Part shown: in pieces, positions 7,876 to 14,726 of the stretch | Layout: every line of letters begins with the position of its first letter | How positions within the stretch are numbered: position 1 is the stretch's first letter | Virus record (IMG/VR): IMGVR_UViG_3300011271_000016 | Location: 1-26,613 of that record | Strand: one strand, 5' to 3' | Source: a virus | Length of the DNA stretch: 26,613 nucleotides | Program-made: the position numbers and the translations under genes | The notes under the pieces: model-generated | Databases searched by the model: none | The model's input: the letters and a program-made list of their open reading frames with translations, nothing else | What the model was told of the DNA's origin: nothing

Positions 7876-8683
7876 TGTGTGCTCCTTTCGAGGCTTTGAA
7901 GTAGGTTGCGAGGCCAGTATCCATTGGAAGTTCCGCTGACCACTTCGGATCGAAAGAGTTAGGGTTTTTGAGATCGATCATATTGGTCGAGACTGTACGG
8001 ATAGTCCGGCGTTCGCCTTGCTTAGTTGCTAAAGCGACGGCAGGGAAGTACGTCGGAATCTCAGGGCCGATAGCCGTGCCGACAGCCATTGGAAAGCCTT
8101 TCAACGTTCCATCCCTCTCAATATACTTTATATGAGCTATAACGATTACATTAGCACGAAATGCATCGGAAGTCAATAGGGCGATGCAGTTCATCAATGC
8201 GCGTTGCGCTGTATAGATGATTGCGCGTGGCTCGACGCCCTTAGTAGGGACGCCCTCAGCTATGCCGGCGGCACCCTGCATTCCGCGCGCCCAAAGTTCG
8301 GCGGATAGCGCCATCGTCGTTAGCGAATCGATGACAACAATGGTTTCCTCGCCCCATGTAGCCGGCCGTGATCCATCTTCCCAAGTATCCATTGCGCGTA
8401 GGCCGTCTACGAAAGCCCTGGGCATGCCGTCGCATATCGGGCCGGCTGGAGTGGCGCGCAGCTTGTCGCGGAAAGTCATATATTCGATGTTGTCGAGATA
8501 TTGCGGGCAATCTAGGCGGACCTTGGCGATGAGCGGTGAAAGGAGGTTGTCGTAGTCGTAGACTCGAAGTTTGTAGCCGGCTTGGACGAGGGAGATTAGG
8601 GATGTGGTTTTGCCTGTCGCAGAATCGCCAATATACAAAAGTTTGTTGATTGTAGATGAGCTATGCTCAGATGCTTTTGGCAC
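7868..8683 (-). CDS. RecA-fold ATPase, Sak4-like single-strand annealing recombinase
   Basis: The protein opens with a short tail and then the Walker A GDSATGKT (about 19-26). A Walker B-like strand, ETIVVIDSLTTMA, lies near residue 125, and FRANVIVIAHIKYIE follows in the position of the RecA-core strand after it. This is the pattern of the AAA_24/Sak4 family of phage ATPases used in recombination. The start is GTG at 8683, chosen for its AAAGGAG 7 bases upstream; an in-frame upstream ATG at 8740 would overlap the nuclease gene. The neighbouring nuclease and possible ssDNA-binding protein would complete a recombination module. Confidence 0.8.
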   Translation of the reverse strand: MPKASEHSSSTINKLLYIGDSATGKTTSLISLVQAGYKLRVYDYDNLLSPLIAKVRLDCPQYLDNIEYMTFRDKLRATPAGPICDGMPRAFVDGLRAMDTWEDGSRPATWGEETIVVIDSLTTMALSAELWARGMQGAAGIAEGVPTKGVEPRAIIYTAQRALMNCIALLTSDAFRANVIVIAHIKYIERDGTLKGFPMAVGTAIGPEIPTYFPAVALATKQGERRTIRTVSTNMIDLKNPNSFDPKWSAELPMDTGLATYFKASKGAHNG

Positions 8684-8696
8684 AAGTTTGCTCCTT

Positions 8697-9637
8697 TCAG
8701 CGCACTTCGAGCGGATTCCATATCCGTTTCTCATAGCCACTAGTCAAAAAATCCTCGCGAACCTGCGGCGACTTCGAGCACACTTCAAGGAATGGACAGC
8801 CACCGTACTTTTGGCAGGCTGAGTCATTCATCGGCCAGCCCTGTTCGGCCGCCTGCCATATCATTTTTATATGATATTCAGCATCGTGCAGCCATTCAGC
8901 CGACTGTTCGGGCGTGCGGAAAGTAAAACCGCGTTCAAAGCGGGTGAAGCCGACGGCGATTTGGGCCGCGTCTATCATTACGCCCTTGACTGGCGTTTTC
9001 CACACCACGTCGGCGGCGATCGCGTAGAGAGACATTTGATTGTCGGGGTTGTATCGCTTGAAGTAGTAGCCGCCGAGAGTGGATCCGGTTGTTTTCTGGT
9101 CTTGCACGTAGATTCCGTCGGCGAACTCGACGAGGCGATCTAGATGGCCGCATAGCCAAATTTCATCCGTCAATTGAAAACGGAACGATAGCTCGACAGC
9201 GGCGCTTCCGTCGGCGAGATGGACCGTTTTGCACGGGTCGTTTTCGCCGAATTGTCGAGATACCAAATGATGGAGCGGATCAGGTTTTCACGGGTCTTGT
9301 AGCGCGCGGCGCCGGGTAGGTCGCGGAGTTCTTCAGCATTGAGCATTGGCTTATCGAGATCATAGTTCCAAGACGCCTTCAATGTTTGAAGGATTACGTT
9401 GTAGAGGGCATCTCGATGGCTGAGGCCGTTAGGCTCGGCGCGGAGTTTGTGATAGGTTTCGAGAGCCTTGGCATAGAAGCCGCCAAAGGTTAGATGGACG
9501 TTCTCGCCTTTCTGGCGGTAGCCAAGGATTTGCTGATAGTAATATTTTCGGGCGCAATCCTTAGCGGGGCCTAGCGAAGATGAGTCCCATATCCATTGAC
9601 GGCCGTCAAGGAGATAGGGTGACTCAGTCGTTGTCAT
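8697..9637 (-). pseudogene. PD-(D/E)XK nuclease, Cas4/RecB-like, split by a one-base frameshift
   Basis: Two ORFs in different frames join into one protein. The N-terminal part (from the ATG at 9637, coupled ATGA to the upstream gene) carries SSLGPAKDCARKYYYQ, with the first Cys. The C-terminal part carries the catalytic GHLDRLVEF and VQDQKTT (Asp...Asp-x-Lys), and a cysteine cluster C-x5-C-x5-C (CQKYGGCPFLEVC) like the 4Fe-4S site of Cas4 nucleases. The frames meet near 9250. Adding one C (GACCAATTC instead of GACAATTC) would restore YLDQFGENDP. Intact, it would be a 5' or 3' exonuclease for recombination with the Sak4-like ATPase. The indel may be real or a sequencing error; no slippery heptamer is obvious. 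Confidence 0.75.
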
Positions 9638-9822
9638 AGTAACGCCATACGTCTGTGCCAATCATCTAATCTACCAGACCACAACTTTCCGTTGGCTGCA
9701 CCTATATAAACGACAGTACGAGGATATTTTTCTCGACTTCCGTCATCATTTGTCAAGAATAGTACTGTATATACCCTACCACTACTATGTTTCCATATAG
9801 ATCCTGGCGTTGGGTCAGTCAT
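9634..9822 (-). CDS. Small DUF1653-like protein, 62 aa
   Basis: The sequence GSIWKHSSGRVYTVLFLTN followed by TVVYIG and GKLWSGRLDDWH matches the DUF1653-type pattern, a small beta-barrel-like domain frequent in phages. It begins inside the previous gene's stop (ATGA) and ends by overlapping the nuclease start by 4 bases, so it is tightly coupled. Function is unknown. Confidence 0.75.
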   Translation of the reverse strand: MTDPTPGSIWKHSSGRVYTVLFLTNDDGSREKYPRTVVYIGAANGKLWSGRLDDWHRRMALL

Positions 9823-9995
9823 AGCAACCCCAAATCGGCAAGGTCAACTGGCTGCTTAGTTGCCGTTGGCGCTTTTCCAGTGGCGACAAAAAGCCGCCGC
9901 TTCTCTTGATATTCGGCGATGATCTGTTCGGTATCCTGTTCGCTATACTTTAGCGGATGCCTTGAGAACAGTTCGGCTAGGGTTGTTTCGCTCAT
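9819..9995 (-). CDS. Small protein ending in DLADLGLL, 58 aa
   Basis: The ATG at 9995 follows TAAGGAG, and the gene ends in an ATGA overlap with the next. Most of it is one predicted charged helix (SEQDTEQIIAEYQEKRRLF), then a flexible Lys/Thr/Pro linker, and a terminal VDLADLGLL. The last eight residues are identical to those of the unrelated protein at 14306-14548, although the codons differ at 9 of 24 bases. The tail may be a short binding motif. The fold resembles tiny phage proteins with a helix followed by a linker; no function is known to me. Confidence 0.75.
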   Translation of the reverse strand: MSETTLAELFSRHPLKYSEQDTEQIIAEYQEKRRLFVATGKAPTATKQPVDLADLGLL

Positions 9996-10152
9996 CTTGA
10001 GTGCTCCTTATTTTTAGTTCGACGGCTTCACAGTGTTTACGGACGAGTTCACGAATGACATAGTTTGGAGAAATGTTAGTATAAATGCTTTGGAGGCGGG
10101 CGAAATCACCAGCGTAAAGGAGGATATGATGGCCTTTGAGTTTATCCGACAT
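9943..10152 (-). CDS. Small ribbon-helix-helix-like protein
   Basis: The sequence HHILLYAGDFARLQSIYTN followed by SPNYVIRELVRKHCE has the strand-helix-helix layout of Arc/MetJ-type DNA-binding proteins. The ATG overlaps the end of the previous gene, with no separate ribosome site. The frame runs 53 bases into the next gene, which is unusual. Removing one A from the run of five at 10002-10006 would end the protein at VELK just before the next ribosome site, so an indel is possible here. Confidence 0.6.
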   Translation of the reverse strand: MSDKLKGHHILLYAGDFARLQSIYTNISPNYVIRELVRKHCEAVELKIRSTQDERNNPSRTVLKASAKV

Positions 10153-10327
10153 TTTGTGGATCAATCGAATCATCCAGATCATTCTCATCCATTGGCGGCG
10201 CTGGTAATCGCAGCCAATGTGTAGCTATTCCGCCATCTGGGCAGTACAAGACACCTTCTTCCATAAAAACACGAACATAATTGCCGTGTTGCGGCGCTGT
10301 CGCGATTGGCTGCCATTCATTGGACAT
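10142..10327 (-). CDS. DUF551-like small protein, 61 aa
   Basis: The opening WQPIATAPQHGNYVRVF matches the W-x-PI-x-TAP signature of DUF551 and related phage proteins. A beta-rich middle and an acidic tail (DENDLDDSIDP) follow. It overlaps both neighbours by about 11 bases, indicating coupled translation. Function is unknown. Confidence 0.75.
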   Translation of the reverse strand: MSNEWQPIATAPQHGNYVRVFMEEGVLYCPDGGIATHWLRLPAPPMDENDLDDSIDPQNVG

Positions 10328-10559
10328 TTGGCACTATCCACACTTCAGTTTCGGTAGTAACAATCTTCATTAAGTTATAATCGTCATAAGCGAGTTCGCG
10401 GCGGGCTGCATAGAGCTTAGCAGCCAGACGCTTGGGATATTGCGATTCGATCTTTATGCCTGTAGGCGCCTTCATTGCGCGATCCCACAAAGCGGCAAGC
10501 TCAGGTAGGTCCGATTTAATCACGGAACCTTTTGGCGGACGGCCGCGGCCTCTTAACAT
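10317..10559 (-). CDS. Small protein with N-terminal AT-hook, 80 aa
   Basis: It begins MLRGRGRPPKG, an AT-hook (RGRP core) that would bind the minor groove of A/T-rich DNA. A helical Ala/Arg-rich part (RLAAKLYAARRELAYDDYN) and a beta-like end (TETEVWIVP) follow. The N-terminal 11 codons lie in a 35-bp sequence repeated 248 bases upstream, where it starts a second small gene. The ATG overlaps the stop of the preceding mini-gene (TAATG). Confidence 0.7.
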   Translation of the reverse strand: MLRGRGRPPKGSVIKSDLPELAALWDRAMKAPTGIKIESQYPKRLAAKLYAARRELAYDDYNLMKIVTTETEVWIVPNVQ

Positions 10560-10562
10560 TAG
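10528..10562. repeat. 35-bp direct repeat, copy A
   Basis: This copy matches 10776-10810 with one mismatch (A at 10555, G at 10803). Both copies cover a gene start and encode the AT-hook M-(L/S)-RGRGRPPKG on the minus strand. Confidence 0.9.
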
Positions 10563-10624
10563 AAAAACGCTGCATATAATGGCGCGATTCCCATCAGCGC
10601 CATAAGAATAGTATTAACAGTCAT
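10559..10624 (-). CDS. Possible 21-residue hydrophobic peptide
   Basis: The mini-ORF encodes MTVNTILMALMGIAPLYAAFF, almost entirely hydrophobic and long enough for one membrane pass. Its stop overlaps the start of the AT-hook gene as TAATG, a pattern used repeatedly in this operon. The ribosome site is weak (GTGAAG). It could be a coupling leader or a real membrane micropeptide. Confidence 0.35.
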   Translation of the reverse strand: MTVNTILMALMGIAPLYAAFF

Positions 10625-10678
10625 TGACTTCACCGCTTTTTTGCCGAAGCCCGTTAGGGGACGTTGATCGTTTCGTCA

Positions 10679-10807
10679 TTACGAACAATGCCCCAAAACC
10701 CACAAAAATAAAAGCACAATCCACGCCGTTACGACCCCACCCTTCACGGCCCGCCACGCTGACTCCGGTGTCATGCCTTTTGGCGGACGGCCGCGGCCTC
10801 TTGACAT
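10679..10807 (-). CDS. Small single-pass membrane protein with AT-hook-like start, 42 aa
   Basis: The start overlaps the previous stop (TAATG). It begins MSRGRGRPPKG, the same as the neighbouring AT-hook gene because of a 35-bp duplication. It continues through a short charged part into a membrane segment (VVTAWIVLLFLWVLG). Arg/Lys before the segment and few charges after it predict an N-in topology. The AT-hook may be an accident of the duplication rather than useful here. Confidence 0.5.
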   Translation of the reverse strand: MSRGRGRPPKGMTPESAWRAVKGGVVTAWIVLLFLWVLGHCS

Positions 10808-10810
10808 TAG
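10776..10810. repeat. 35-bp direct repeat, copy B
   Basis: This is the second copy of the AT-hook-encoding repeat (see 10528-10562), 34 of 35 bases identical. It also spans a stop/start junction (TAATG on the minus strand). Confidence 0.9.
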
Positions 10811-10959
10811 CGTTTCTTTTTCTTGAGTATGCCAGTTCGCGCATCGCTTTTATTAAACTCTTTAGCGACGGCTTGCGGCACGCCAACACGCTTTGCGAAT
10901 TTAGGGTCATGCGAGGCGGCAGCCATGAGACGCGCTTGTTTAGGACTCTTTGATGGCAT
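10807..10959 (-). CDS. Small conserved phage protein, 50 aa (MPSKSPKQARLMAAA type)
   Basis: The gene follows a strong GGAGG ribosome site. The product has the pattern SPKQARLMAAASHDPKFAKR, then VPQAVAKEFNKSD and a Lys-rich end (GILKKKKR). I recall this as a widespread phage mini-protein with no assigned function. The high Lys/Arg content fits nucleic-acid or virion association. Confidence 0.8.
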   Translation of the reverse strand: MPSKSPKQARLMAAASHDPKFAKRVGVPQAVAKEFNKSDARTGILKKKKR

Positions 10960-10984
10960 CTTTTTCCTCCATCAGATTGAAGTC

Positions 10985-11012
10985 GGGGGCGGCCTGTCGG
11001 GAAACCGCCCCC
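10985..11012. terminator. GC-rich hairpin, 8-bp stem
   Basis: The stem is GGGGGCGG / CCGCCCCC with a 12-base loop, in the gap between leftward genes at 11074 and 10959. On the minus strand no T-run follows, so it is not a classic intrinsic terminator. It may be an attenuator or RNA-processing site. A second, 6-bp hairpin (GCGCTG/CAGCGC) lies just beside it at about 11020-11044. Confidence 0.5.
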
Positions 11013-11073
11013 GCTTCTCACAGCGCTGAAAGGAGCCTAACAGCGCCGCTCCCCGCTTTTATATCACGGGGGA

Positions 11074-11580
11074 TTAGAGTCCGACTGCAGCCAGTGTATC
11101 TAGGCCAGCCTTTTCACGATCCTGCAGCGCCCGACGCGCCCGACGTGCATAGTCATCATGGCGGGCCTCAAGCAGCTTCCCTGCGGCTTCGACCAACTGC
11201 TCGCCCTTGAGCTTCTCGCCATGCTTAGCAAAGAATGCAGCCGAGATGTCTTCGCGAGCGAGCTTGTTCATTTCGCGTTCGACAGGATCGACGATGCGGG
11301 GGCCGCGAGGGCCGCCAGCCTTGCGCTCGCCGAATTTGTACGATTCAGCATAGGCCGTAACTTCACTCTGCAAGGTCTGGACCTGCTCGGCGCTGAGTTC
11401 GGTTGCACCGTTCAACGTCTTTTTCACGCGGGCGGCGCAGTTGTTGCGGATGTTTTCAAGGGCAGTCTGGCGAAGGGCATGGACTTCGCCTTCATCTTGG
11501 AGAGTGTAGCCAACGGCATAGCGGGCGAGCACGCCATCGGGAACCTCGAACTTGTGTCCTTGAATGGTAAGGTTAGACAT
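11074..11580 (-). CDS. Unknown abundant-type small protein, 168 aa, paralog-like to 17902-18444
   Basis: I chose the ATG at 11580 (MSNLTIQGHKF), which has AGGAGA upstream and follows a good promoter. The protein is helical and charged, with SYKFGERKAGGPRGPRIVD and DPVEREMNKLAREDI. The DPVE-x-E-x2-K-x-A-x3-I pattern also occurs in the protein at 17902-18444, suggesting distant relatedness. It has no catalytic motif. Having its own promoter suggests high early expression, perhaps as a DNA-binding or structural accessory; this is inference. Confidence 0.75.
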   Translation of the reverse strand: MSNLTIQGHKFEVPDGVLARYAVGYTLQDEGEVHALRQTALENIRNNCAARVKKTLNGATELSAEQVQTLQSEVTAYAESYKFGERKAGGPRGPRIVDPVEREMNKLAREDISAAFFAKHGEKLKGEQLVEAAGKLLEARHDDYARRARRALQDREKAGLDTLAAVGL

Positions 11581-11623
11581 TGGAAAATCTCCTGTGTGAC
11601 GTTGGAATTTCAACGGTATTCGC

Positions 11624-11653
11624 ATTATATCATGATGGACATGGACACGTCAA
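11624..11653 (-). promoter_or_regulatory. Sigma70-type promoter for 11074-11580
   Basis: The -35 is TTGACG (11648-11653) and the -10 is TATAAT (11624-11629), with 18-base spacing, reading leftward. The -10 is followed by GCGA, as in the promoter near 17.05 kb (both read TATAATGCGA). A short hairpin (CGTTG...CAACG) lies in the leader before the ribosome site. Confidence 0.75.
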
Positions 11654-11661
11654 TGGTTGCG

Positions 11662-11799
11662 TTATTCGTTTTTGTTAATAAAATAATCTAAACTCTCATT
11701 AAAATCTTCTAACCAATCATCATAATTTATTGGTTCGTCTTCCTGTTCATAACCTTCTTCATGGCAGCGTCCGTCATGCCATCCTGCTGGAGGAATCAT
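11662..11799 (-). CDS. Small acidic protein, 45 aa
   Basis: The ATG overlaps the helicase stop (ATGA). The protein is strongly acidic (EEGYEQEDEPINYDDWLED) with a Cys/His pair at its start (HDGRCHEE). No family is recognised. An acidic mini-protein could be a DNA mimic or an adaptor; this is only a possibility. Confidence 0.55.
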   Translation of the reverse strand: MIPPAGWHDGRCHEEGYEQEDEPINYDDWLEDFNESLDYFINKNE

Positions 11800-13253
11800 T
11801 TCATATCCTCCAGGTTCATTAAAAACAGGTTTTCCTTAAACCGCGTCTCAATCACATACCTGACGTTCATTTCCTGTTCCCATTCTTCAGTGCCCTCTTT
11901 TGCGAATTTGCTTGGAATGCGCCAAGGGTCGAGATGGTAGACGGTGTTCCATTCGAGGCCCTTGGCTTTATGACCACTCAAAAGCTGGATCGGGCCGTCT
12001 TGCTTAAAGAGGGCCTCAGCAAACGCGATGGCTTGGCCAAGGTCACGGCAATCTTCGCGGCATGCAAGGACGCGCAGGCATTCGTAGCGTTCATAGACTG
12101 TCTCGGCGCGTTTGGCATGGGCTATCTCGCGCTTTAGCCAAATTTCTAGGGCATCCTCGATTCCGCGACTAGCCAGCGATGGAGGTCCGAGCTTCTTCAT
12201 CACTCGGACAAGGCCCGGCCCAATATCCATGCCGACCAATTTGATTGCGCGGCCTGATTTAATGAGACGTAAGGCACACGAGAAAAGAGGCGCATTGTTT
12301 CTGCATATGATAGCTGAGTAGTCAGAAATGGCTCGGGATTCCCATTCTGCCAACACTTCAACGTGCCCATCGCTGGCCCATTCAGGGGCTCGCATGTGTG
12401 GAACTCTAAACCAAGCCCGTTCCACTCCAGCTTTAGGCACGCGGAAGGTTGTACTGAGAGTGAGTTCTCGCATGTTGAATTTGACACGAAGGGCCTCCAT
12501 ACCATTGCTAACGCTGCCACGGAATCCATAGATGCTTTGCCAAGGATCGCCGACGACGATAACGCGCTGATGCACGAGCTTTTCGAGCATGACGTGGTTG
12601 ATTGGCGACAAGTCCTGAACCTCGTCGCATAGGACGAGAGGAAACTTGGGCCATGAGCCGCCGAAGCAGACAGGCATGTAGATTTGGTCGTCGAAATCGA
12701 TCTCACCGGCGTAGGCGTTGCGGATCGAGGCAGTCATGGCCTGCTCGATTATGTCCTGTTGGAGCTTAGTCGGTTCTTCGTCGTATTGGTCATACCAAGC
12801 CTGACGCTCGGTAATGGCATGGCCAATGCCGATCCATTGTAGCGGAATGTAGCCGTCACGTTTGGCGTAGCGCAGCCATCGAAGTGTATCGGCAATGTCA
12901 TCATAAGCTTCCTCGCGCGCCGATCGCGGCAACTCATCTATGATGCTGCGCACGATACTGTGCATTTTGTCGAACTTAACAATTAGGCGTTTGTTGGTAG
13001 CCTGGGCCCAAACGCGGTGGCCGAGGGCGTTTAGGGTCCGGACTTCGACATGGCTGGGTAGGCGCTTTGCCATCTCGTCGGCGATCCGCTTGTTGAAGGC
13101 AAGGGAGAGGATTGGAATTCCGGTGATTGCATGGCAGATCATTTCTAGGGTTGTGGTTTTGGCGGCGCCGGCGAGAGCGTTGATGATGAGGTTGTCGGAA
13201 GTGGTGCGGGCGGCCTCGATGATAAGGGATTGTTCGGGAGTGGGGGTGTGCAT
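11796..13253 (-). CDS. Superfamily 1 DNA helicase, UvrD/Rep-like
   Basis: The 485-residue protein has a Q-motif-like start (TPEQSLIIEA) and a Walker A, NALAGAAKTTT (about 25-35). A Walker B, LVLCDEVQDLSP, lies in mid-protein, followed by motif III VVGDPWQSIYGFRG and the late motif LLSGHKAKGLEW. These are the SF1A helicase motifs in order. It is shorter than host UvrD (about 720 aa), as is usual for phage forms. The start follows AAGGAGCCTAACA. A role in replication-fork or recombination unwinding is likely. Confidence 0.9.
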   Translation of the reverse strand: MHTPTPEQSLIIEAARTTSDNLIINALAGAAKTTTLEMICHAITGIPILSLAFNKRIADEMAKRLPSHVEVRTLNALGHRVWAQATNKRLIVKFDKMHSIVRSIIDELPRSAREEAYDDIADTLRWLRYAKRDGYIPLQWIGIGHAITERQAWYDQYDEEPTKLQQDIIEQAMTASIRNAYAGEIDFDDQIYMPVCFGGSWPKFPLVLCDEVQDLSPINHVMLEKLVHQRVIVVGDPWQSIYGFRGSVSNGMEALRVKFNMRELTLSTTFRVPKAGVERAWFRVPHMRAPEWASDGHVEVLAEWESRAISDYSAIICRNNAPLFSCALRLIKSGRAIKLVGMDIGPGLVRVMKKLGPPSLASRGIEDALEIWLKREIAHAKRAETVYERYECLRVLACREDCRDLGQAIAFAEALFKQDGPIQLLSGHKAKGLEWNTVYHLDPWRIPSKFAKEGTEEWEQEMNVRYVIETRFKENLFLMNLEDMK

Positions 13254-13255
13254 TG

Positions 13256-13732
13256 TTAGGCTCCTTGTCCATATATTAAGATGATATTACTATAGAAGCG
13301 TATTCCAAGTTTTATTAGCTGTCTATTCACTCTATGTTGTTCATTAAGAACTGCCCTTTTACATTTAGTAGAACAATATTTGGTTTTTCTGCCTTTAAAG
13401 GCCTGTTTACAATAACTACATTCATGTATTATAGAGATACATCTTTTTTTATAGCTGTTTTTAGATGAGCATTTGCTAGAACAGCATAATGCATTTTTAT
13501 ATAAAGGTTTAAATACATTTGAACATATAATACATTCTCGCAAATCGTAAACACCCTTACGAAGTTGTCCATGTCTTCTTCTTAAATCTTTTAGAGCACA
13601 TTTCTTGGAACACCATTTCTTAATGCCATAACTAAAGTTAACAAACGAAGTTCCGCAAATAGAACAATGGTTCTCGCGCATCAACGTTTGAAGTTTCTTC
13701 AAATTTCTCTGCAGATGCGCGAGAGCTTCCAT
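13256..13732 (-). CDS. Protein with three or four C-x2-C...C-x3-C zinc-finger repeats
   Basis: The 158-residue product repeats the pattern C-x2-C-x-F...WCS-x2-C: CSICGTSF/WCSKKC, CIICSNVF/CCSSKC, CSYCKQAF/YCSTKC. Each is likely to bind one zinc. Repeats of this type appear in phage proteins and next to homing endonucleases, but no catalytic HNH segment follows. The gene is markedly A/T-rich compared with its neighbours, suggesting separate acquisition. It ends just before the SF1 helicase start. Confidence 0.75.
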   Translation of the reverse strand: MEALAHLQRNLKKLQTLMRENHCSICGTSFVNFSYGIKKWCSKKCALKDLRRRHGQLRKGVYDLRECIICSNVFKPLYKNALCCSSKCSSKNSYKKRCISIIHECSYCKQAFKGRKTKYCSTKCKRAVLNEQHRVNRQLIKLGIRFYSNIILIYGQGA

Positions 13733-13744
13733 TATCTTGTCTTT

Positions 13745-13990
13745 TTAATTAGTGCGCATAGTTGTGAATGATCTGTTCACCTTCAATTCAAGCTCGACAA
13801 CGCGGATTACAGTAGAAGTCAATTTTGCTTGACTGTTCATTTGATCCTTGGTGTATTTCCCATCACCAGCCATATTTGATTTGAGAAGTGACATAAGTTC
13901 TTTGAGAAGATAGCCTGTGTCAACTTGTTTTATGGCAGGCAGGTGAGTTTCAACTTCAGTAACTGCTTCTTTGCTGTGCTTGTCGGACAT
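13745..13990 (-). CDS. Unknown small helical protein, 81 aa
   Basis: I chose the ATG at 13990 (MSDKHSKEAV) because TAGGAG lies upstream. The sequence is mostly predicted helix, with TGYLLKELMSLLKSN and VIRVVELELKVN. No motif is recognised. It lies between an exported small protein and the zinc-finger gene. Confidence 0.65.
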   Translation of the reverse strand: MSDKHSKEAVTEVETHLPAIKQVDTGYLLKELMSLLKSNMAGDGKYTKDQMNSQAKLTSTVIRVVELELKVNRSFTTMRTN

Positions 13991-14030
13991 TTGTAGGCTC
14001 CTATACACCTGAAAAACTCCGGTGCGCGAG

Positions 14031-14288
14031 TTAGCGGCCTAACGGAACGAAATGGCCGCCTAGTGTCTGGTCAGGTGATGGCGCTGCATAGCCTTGCGAA
14101 GTCAGGCCTGGCATTAAGCCGCGATCGTATGGTACGAATGAAGGCATGGCACGATCGTGGTTGTTATAGGACGGTTCTGAATATGGTGATGGATAAGGCC
14201 TGTAGATATCGTGTTGGTCGGTGCTGTATAGCTGAGCATGAACAGGCATGCTAAACAAAAGCGCGGCTGCAAAGATTGAGGCTCTCAT
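14031..14288 (-). CDS. Small secreted/periplasmic protein, 85 aa
   Basis: A typical signal peptide opens the protein: MRASIFAAALLFSMPVHAQ, with likely cleavage after VHA. The rest is Pro/Tyr/Ser-rich and likely unstructured (YRPYPSPYSEPSYNN). It begins after AAGGAAA. Its place beside an exported nuclease-like protein suggests a small cluster acting outside the cytoplasm, but the function is unknown. Confidence 0.75.
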   Translation of the reverse strand: MRASIFAAALLFSMPVHAQLYSTDQHDIYRPYPSPYSEPSYNNHDRAMPSFVPYDRGLMPGLTSQGYAAPSPDQTLGGHFVPLGR

Positions 14289-14305
14289 GACGAAATTTCC
14301 TTTTT

Positions 14306-14548
14306 CTAGAGAAGGCCAAGATCAGCTAGATCAATGTGCTTTGATATCGGCAACGTTGGCGTTGGCCGCCTCCAAACAGCACCTATGCGAATCCGCAGCA
14401 TATCAGCGAACGCCGTTGTCACGTCGAGATAGCCACATAACTCGCGTGCGCTATTGAGCACCGCAATGCGGCCACTTGCTAAGGGCAAGAGAAGGACGAG
14501 ATCGTCGGAGTATTTGCGGGATAGAACCTCTTGGTCATCTATCAACAC
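14306..14548 (-). CDS. Small protein ending in DLADLGLL, 80 aa
   Basis: The start is GTG with GGAGG upstream. A globular part (LVLLLPLASGRIAVLN, then ARELCGYLD) is followed by a Pro/Thr linker and the tail KHIDLADLGLL. The last eight residues are identical to those of 9819-9995, with mostly different codons, so the peptide itself seems conserved. No family is recognised for the globular part. Confidence 0.7.
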   Translation of the reverse strand: MLIDDQEVLSRKYSDDLVLLLPLASGRIAVLNSARELCGYLDVTTAFADMLRIRIGAVWRRPTPTLPISKHIDLADLGLL

Positions 14549-14726
14549 GGTGCGCCTCCATCAAATGCTCTCTGTAAGCAAACAGTTCATTTAAAACATT
14601 AGGCTCAAGAGCAATAAAATTGTTCTCGGATATTCCATCATTTATCCATAACCAGATGTTATACCCATCATACCCTGCATAAACTGCATCCCCAAGATAG
14701 ATTTTATCTTTTAAGTCTACGGACAT
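14535..14726 (-). CDS. Small conserved phage protein (YLGDAVYAGYDGYNIWL type), 63 aa
   Basis: The ATG at 14726 follows GGAGGG. The sequence IYLGDAVYAGYDGYNIWLW followed by NNFIALEPNVLNEL is a pattern I recall in many phage mini-proteins. It suggests a small beta-sheet plus helix. Function is unknown. It overlaps both neighbours slightly, consistent with an operon. Confidence 0.8.
   Translation of the reverse strand: MSVDLKDKIYLGDAVYAGYDGYNIWLWINDGISENNFIALEPNVLNELFAYREHLMEAHRVDR

Noticed and set aside
10614-10679. 21-residue ORF starting MTKRSTSPNG, overlapping the previous stop as TAATG
   Set aside because: It has no ribosome site and no recognisable composition. It may be only a bridge between the two tiny membrane ORFs.
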